A stretch of DNA of 64,000 nt from Strongylocentrotus droebachiensis (Eukaryota > Echinodermata > Echinoidea > Camarodonta > Strongylocentrotidae), in assembly GCA_035222895.1 (NCBI GenBank), contig JAVYIG010000091.1, positions 902,978-966,977 of the forward strand, read 5' to 3'. Numbering within the stretch: the stretch's first letter is position 1; every line of letters starts with the position of its first letter. A program made the position numbers and the translations under genes. This document shows, piece after piece, positions 59,189 through 64,000 of the stretch. The notes beneath the pieces are model-generated. The model was not told the DNA's origin. It saw nothing but the letters and a program-made list of their open reading frames with translations, and ran no database searches.

Positions 59189-59979
59189 CAGTGGCGAAAT
59201 GAGCAAAAACGGGGGGGGGGGGGAGACAAAAAAATCTGCACCACCCCACTCTTCCATGCAGGCCCGGCTAAACGTTTCTCTAAGTAGGTGGGGGGGGGGG
59301 GGGGGGGAGGTATTTACGATCAGGTAGAGCGTTGTGAAATTGGCGTGGTGTCTAAGGGCGAAGAACCTGCTGGGGTCAAGGGGTGGAACCCCCAGAAGCT
59401 CAGGGTATAGGCATTTAATTACGGTCAGATGAGCATATTTTGAAACCTTATTTGTAACACCGGCAGGACACAAATTAATTGGTGTGGGGTCCAGGGGGCA
59501 GAGCCCCCAGAAGCTCAGGGGTTTTATACATTACATTACCTCAGATGAGCATATTTTTATACCTTGCACTGGCAGGTCACAAATTGATGTGGGGTTTTTA
59601 GGTGATAGATAATGGTCAGATGAGCATCCAGGGGCCTGCCTTATGGCCATTGGTTGGGTTCAGGGGACAGAGCCCCGGAAGCTCAGGGGTTTATGGTCAG
59701 ATGAACATATTATGATACCTTATTTGTGACACTGGCAGGACACTAATTGGCGTCACTATTCTTTCTTTCTTTATGAATTTGCCATTGTCCCACAAATGCA
59801 TTAAAAAGTATAATTTATTAAACATTGAGGAAAAATCTCAGAAAATTATGTCATTTCAGCAACATTTGTAAATCACCGGTAATCACTGGTATCGAATTAG
59901 AAATAAACCACGTTTGAATTATATTTGGGAGGGCATCTGTCACCCCCCCACAGCCCCCTTCCCCATCAGTACGCCAGTG
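59189..59979. mobile_element. Nested hAT-like element related to 34148-34635
   Basis: It starts CAGTGGCGAAATGAGCAAAA and ends GTACGCCAGTG. It shares GGTCAGATGAGCATATTTTG, TTTGTAAATCACxGGTA and ATCGAATTAGAAATAAACCA with the element at 34148. Confidence 0.7.
59380..59760 (+). repeat. ~85-130-bp tandem repeat inside the nested element, about 4 units
   Basis: Each unit carries CAGAAGCTCAGGG or GGAAGCTCAGGGG, then (A/T)CAGATGAGCATATTTTGA and, in most units, CACTGGCAGGACAC. The element at 34148 has a single unit, so the array expanded here. Confidence 0.8.
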
Positions 59980-59994
59980 CCCCCCCCCCCCCCC

Positions 59995-60670
59995 CCCCCC
60001 CCCCCGATCTACACCTTGTTGGCGGGAAATATTGTAACTGATCTCCCCTACCTTTCTTCTTTCTCTTTTTTTCTTTCCCTTTCTCTCCTATTTTCCTTTC
60101 CTTTCCCTTCCTACTCTCTGTTTTAGGTTTGCTAGGGGGAGGCAAGGGCCTTTTGGCCCCCTCCCCGATCCACACATTGTTGGCGGGATTAATCGCAACT
60201 GTTATCCCCTTTTTATCACCCTTTTCTTTTCTTCTTCCTCTTTTTTGTTCCCTTTTAGCTCTCCTCTATCCCTTTCCCTTCCTTCTCCTTTTTTTTTTTG
60301 GGGGGGGGGGGAGAGAGGAGGCAAGGGCCTTTGCCCCCCCCCCCTAACTACAACTTGTTGGCGGGAAAATTACAACTGATATACCCCTTCTTTTCTTCTT
60401 CCTCTTTTTTCCTTCCCTTTATCCCCTCTTTACTTGTTTTCTTTCCCTTTCCTTCCTTCTCTTTTATTTTTTGATGGGGGAGGGGGAGAGGTTACAGCTG
60501 GGAGGCAAATGCCCTTTCGGCCCCCCGATCTTCTTTTCCCCTTTTCTTTTCTTCTTCCTCTTCTTTCTTTCCCTTTCTCTCCTTTTTCCCTTCTTTTCCT
60601 TCTCTCTCTCTCTTTTTTTTTTTTTTTTTTTTTTTTGCGGGTGGGGGGGGGGGGGGCCAAGGCCAGCTTG
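59995..60670 (+). repeat. Pyrimidine-rich ~170-220-bp tandem repeat, about 4 units
   Basis: Successive units start CGATCTACACCTTGTTGGCG, CGATCCACACATTGTTGGCG and CTAACTACAACTTGTTGGCG. Each continues with GGAAA(A/T)ATT, a long C/T tract and then GGGGGAGGCAAGGGCCTTT. Long frames through the C/T tracts are artefacts. Confidence 0.8.
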
Positions 60671-63030
60671 GCCCCCCCCCCTGGATCCGTGCGTGCCTGT
60701 GAATGTGATACTCGTAGTCGTACAGAGTCTCGTAGCTGTCTAACAAATTAAAACACGATCCCCCCCCCCCCCAATTCGACTACACTGTATACAGGGGTAC
60801 ATATAGTGGTGCCTGTGTGTTTCTTAAACTCTTGTTGGCTTAGCCTCATTTGCCTCTACTCTAGGCTCTATCTTTGAATTTTTGTTTGCTGTAAACACGA
60901 TAAAGTTTTCTCTGTCACATATAGATCTAGGTCCATATCTATTTTGTGTTTTTTCTATTTGATAGAATGAACAGTTACGAGACATGGATCTAGATCATCT
61001 AGAGACTGTAGATCAACTAGATCTGGATCAAGAAATTGAATATAAATTTCAATGTTAGATAATGAAGGAGGGCTCTTTTGGTAACGAGAAAATCCAAATT
61101 GAACTAGAACAGTTAATTCTGCAAATGCTCATCAATATTTAAATGATCATGCTCATTTCCTTTTATTCTAAGAATTAAATCCTCCCCCCCTCTCTTTTAC
61201 AGGAAAATGTACAGAGACTTGTCGCAGTTAATGCAGTACCAAATGCTTGCTTTCTTGGAGTATGTGCTTGAAACAAGAATGTCCTGAGAAAACAGACCAC
61301 CACAAGAGAAGGTAAACATATTTACTTTTGATCTAACTTGATCTGTTTAGTTTTTTCAAGTAAAACAAAATTTGAAATAGGTGAGGTCAAGGTCAAGCTG
61401 AAGGGGATGCAAAATTGCAAAGGGCTGGTTTGAGAAGTATGTATTCATGGGATGGCTATGTATGAATCCACATGTCTACTAACACGTTGCTGAAGTGTTT
61501 CTCTTTTTAGAATTTACATTTAAAGCTCATGTGCAGGGGGGAAAGGGGGGGGGGGGGGTCCAATACATGAAAAGGAACGACAAGCAAAAAATAAAATAAT
61601 AATTGACCTTCAAATTTTGCTGAAAAAGTAAACGTTGAAGACAACTAAAATATTAAATAGTGCTATTTATTTCAAATTTGGTTAATATTTATTGAATTGT
61701 TTATAATTCTGTTCCAGGGATTGAGAAGGAGGGCTTCCTGTTGAGAGATCATGGGTGCCTTGAGGTTCCAGTCTTGATGTTCTGCCCTTACCTCAAAGCG
61801 ATGGCCTTTTGTGCCTGACATATTAGGAGCAAAGCACAATGGACTGGTAATTCATAATGAATATTACAATGTTTTTTTTAAATCTGGTAAAGAAACAGAT
61901 AAATTCATAGCAAGTGAGCCTGTCATGGCATTTCGAGTGACCCAACATTTGCTCCTGCAACGACTGCTCAAGGCTTTATTTGTCAAATGTGTAGGGATAG
62001 GCCGAGGGTTGCAATTGGAATTGAGGTTAGGTGTAAGGTTAGGGTTAGGTCTAGTGTTGGATCCAGGGATGAAGTTAAGTATTTGGATAATAGTGTAGGA
62101 AATTGATGTTGAGCAAATGTCTTGAGGAACAAGTGTCGTACAATCAGATTTTCCAGGTGCTGGTGGAGCTGTATGTATTGATACTCATCATTGGCAGTTT
62201 AAAAATCTTCCTTTGTATTAGTAAACTAAAAATACGCTGACCCCCAGTTTGTAAAACGTGTACCTGATTTTTACGACATGCTCTATTGTTTAGTGGTTAT
62301 GTTGTAACACAAAAGGAATTCTTAATCTTAATCCTGGATCCATAGCTAAACGTAATATTAACCCTAAAGCTAATCTAAAACCCTATCACAACTTGAGCAA
62401 TAACCATATATCTTGATGAAATAAAGCTTGTGTTAAGCATTGGCAGACCCAAAGTCAGGTTATCCTAAATTCCTTTCTACATGTACATACTGCTATTGTA
62501 CAAAGTTGATATTTAAGTACATCCCATTGCAAGTTCTACAATTTCTGTAAAAGCCTTACCCTGCTGCAAGATGATAGTGTGTGAAGTAAGTTGGCTCATA
62601 GTAGAGCATGAATTATTACCTGTAATTCTCAACCAATACACCCTTGCCACCTGCAATCCATCTCACTTTCACAATATATTCTTTAAACAACATTAACTGA
62701 AGTTCAAAATTTTGATTAGTGATTAAGAAAGGCTACAAAGAATTGTATTCTTTTTTCACACTCGTATAATAGAGGGGGAGGGGGGGGCAGCCTAGCAGTA
62801 CAAGATCTAATTATCTTATATGACTATATCCTGTTGTAGATATCCCAGAACCTGCAAGTGTGATAAAGAAAAATATGTTTGTGTACTAAAAGTGAAACAA
62901 AAACAAATCACTGGAAACTTTTGGTTGTTAATAACTCAAAAGTTACACTCAAATCAAAATGGGGTTTTCACAACTTAAAGTTTAAGGATGTAAATTCTAT
63001 GCCATTTCTATGAATGCTAATTGCTATTCT

Positions 63031-63213
63031 TAAAGCCCCACTGTCCTACTTGTAGCTACATGTACTTGCTCTCTCTATATAGAAAACTTCCCCAATCGGT
63101 GCCTGTTGGTCCCCATGATCCTCTCTTTCTTATGTTAGTTGAGAGCTGAGTTGATGAGATAGCCACCTGTCAGTGACCTGGCTGGGTGGTCTAATCCCTT
63201 CTGGCCCAGTAGT
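63031..63213 (-). repeat. Dispersed ~180-bp repeat, copy 2 (inverted)
   Basis: AAAGCCCCACTGTCCTACTT, CTTCCCCAATCGGTGCC, CCACCTGTCAGTGACC and GGTCTAATCCCTTCTG are the reverse complement of 4215-4397 in the CERT1 intron, with few differences. Confidence 0.85.
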
Positions 63214-64000
63214 ATTGACAGTCTTTAAAACAATGGTCGGAATGTTTGATTACATCTTTTACTCAGACATGTAGTATATTAGTAATAAAATACATGTTTG
63301 GCAATATGGTATGTCATTTCAGACCATAATGAGAAGTAATATTTTAATCTGGGATCTCTCGTTGGCACGGAAAATAAGGAATGTACTCCTGTCGAGCAAA
63401 CAGTGAATTTATATAAAACTAATAGCCCTTTGAAGATTACTAGAAGAAGAAAAAGAAATATACTTGTGATGTCAGCTTTAGATCTTAAAGTGCTTGTAAC
63501 AATATTGGATTTTTTTTTTCTTCTTTCAATTAACATTTTATTCATGAACAGCTGGCTTATTGGAATTGGTTACAAAGATGCAAGTGGACTTGTCTGTAAG
63601 AGTTGCTGAAGAGGAGCAGTCAGCATAAGGAGCGTGTGCCTCCAAAACAATGTGGGAACTTCTCCCAAGTTCATCTCAAATCACAAGGCTCTTCAGGAAT
63701 CAAGATGTAACAATGGAGGTTGAGAAGGAGTTTGCGACCCTCCTGATTTGGACTACTCGCTATATACATTCTAAATCAATGGATTGTCACAATACTGCAC
63801 AAAACTCAACAAGTCATGATTGAGAAAAATGCAACAAATACTTGGTTAAGCATTGATTTATGTGACTGGTATTAGGGTAGGTTTCAGCTTGGTAATTTTA
63901 TATTAACTATGTCCCAAAAGAACCTCATTGGTCCTTATGGTTCCACGCCACAAGCTGCTCCCTCCCCTGTTTCGGTATACCGTACCCAGAGTATCAAGGG

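Larger units (their letters stand above)
59099..60699. mobile_element. ~1.6-kb hAT-like compound element with CAGG...GGATCCAGG ends
   Basis: The left end CAGGCGCGGATCCAGG is inverted at the right end (CCTGGATCCGTGCGTGCCTG) with a 4-base insertion. A G-run follows the left end and a C-run precedes the right end. The interior consists of a second element (59189-59979) and pyrimidine-rich tandem units. No transposase is visible. Clean 8-bp target duplications were not found. Confidence 0.65.
54697..64000. other. Intron or intergenic region, no supported gene
   Basis: If the exon at 54585 is real, this is its first intron. Otherwise it is intergenic. It holds the AT-rich minisatellite, the nested hAT-like elements, homopolymer runs and the repeat at 63031. 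The stretches at about 54.8-57.5, 58.2-59.0 and 60.8-63.0 kb show no gene. 61202-61310 and 61719-61847 have acceptor-like and donor-like ends but no useful reading frame. Confidence 0.5.

Noticed and set aside
59966..60746. Several 70-105-codon frames rich in Pro, Phe, Lys or Glu
   Set aside because: They are produced by C/T tracts and homopolymers in the nested hAT-like element and appear on both strands.

Overview
This window is invertebrate deuterostome nuclear DNA, most likely from an echinoderm such as a sea urchin. That reading is an inference. It rests on small exons with GT/AG introns of 0.4-4 kb, AT-rich intergenic DNA full of microsatellites, foldback elements, tRNA-derived SINEs and a Tx1/L1-type LINE, and on a CERT START domain and a DUOXA protein that resemble animal families. 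No bacterial, phage or plasmid features are present, and no rRNA or functional tRNA gene was seen.

Layout. (1) 614-5956, plus strand: the last four coding exons of a ceramide transfer protein (CERT1/COL4A3BP) gene, covering most of the START lipid-transfer domain. The gene starts before the window. Its stop codon lies inside the first unit of an 18-copy, ~41-bp minisatellite that forms the 3' UTR. (2) About 7-20 kb: intergenic DNA with short hairpin repeats, MITE-like foldbacks and low-complexity tracts, and no supported gene. (3) 20056-31759, minus strand: a complete nine-exon dual oxidase maturation factor (DUOXA) gene with five predicted membrane segments and a long charged cytoplasmic tail. 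Its introns hold several MITEs, a SINE and a minisatellite. (4) About 32-47 kb: a mobile-element cluster. It holds an 881-bp TA-flanked palindromic element (second copy in DUOXA intron 1), a LINE with a broken ORF2, two inverted ~685-bp TWA-flanked foldbacks, and a ~0.6-kb tandem duplication whose second copy preserves the empty insertion site. (5) About 49.4-54.8 kb, plus strand: a possible untranslated exon and a possible signal-peptide exon that could start a gene continuing beyond the window. It diverges from DUOXA, the orientation in which vertebrates place DUOX. (6) About 55-64 kb: a palindromic AT-rich minisatellite, nested G/C-tract hAT-like elements and no recognisable gene.

How the genes relate. 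CERT moves ceramide from ER to Golgi. DUOXA brings DUOX NADPH oxidase out of the ER to the cell surface. They are unrelated neighbours pointing towards each other (convergent). Apart from the LINE reading frames, these are the only protein-coding genes I can support firmly. Splice junctions were read by eye from reading-frame continuity and GT/AG signals. Family comparisons come from memory of human CERT and DUOXA, not from a search.
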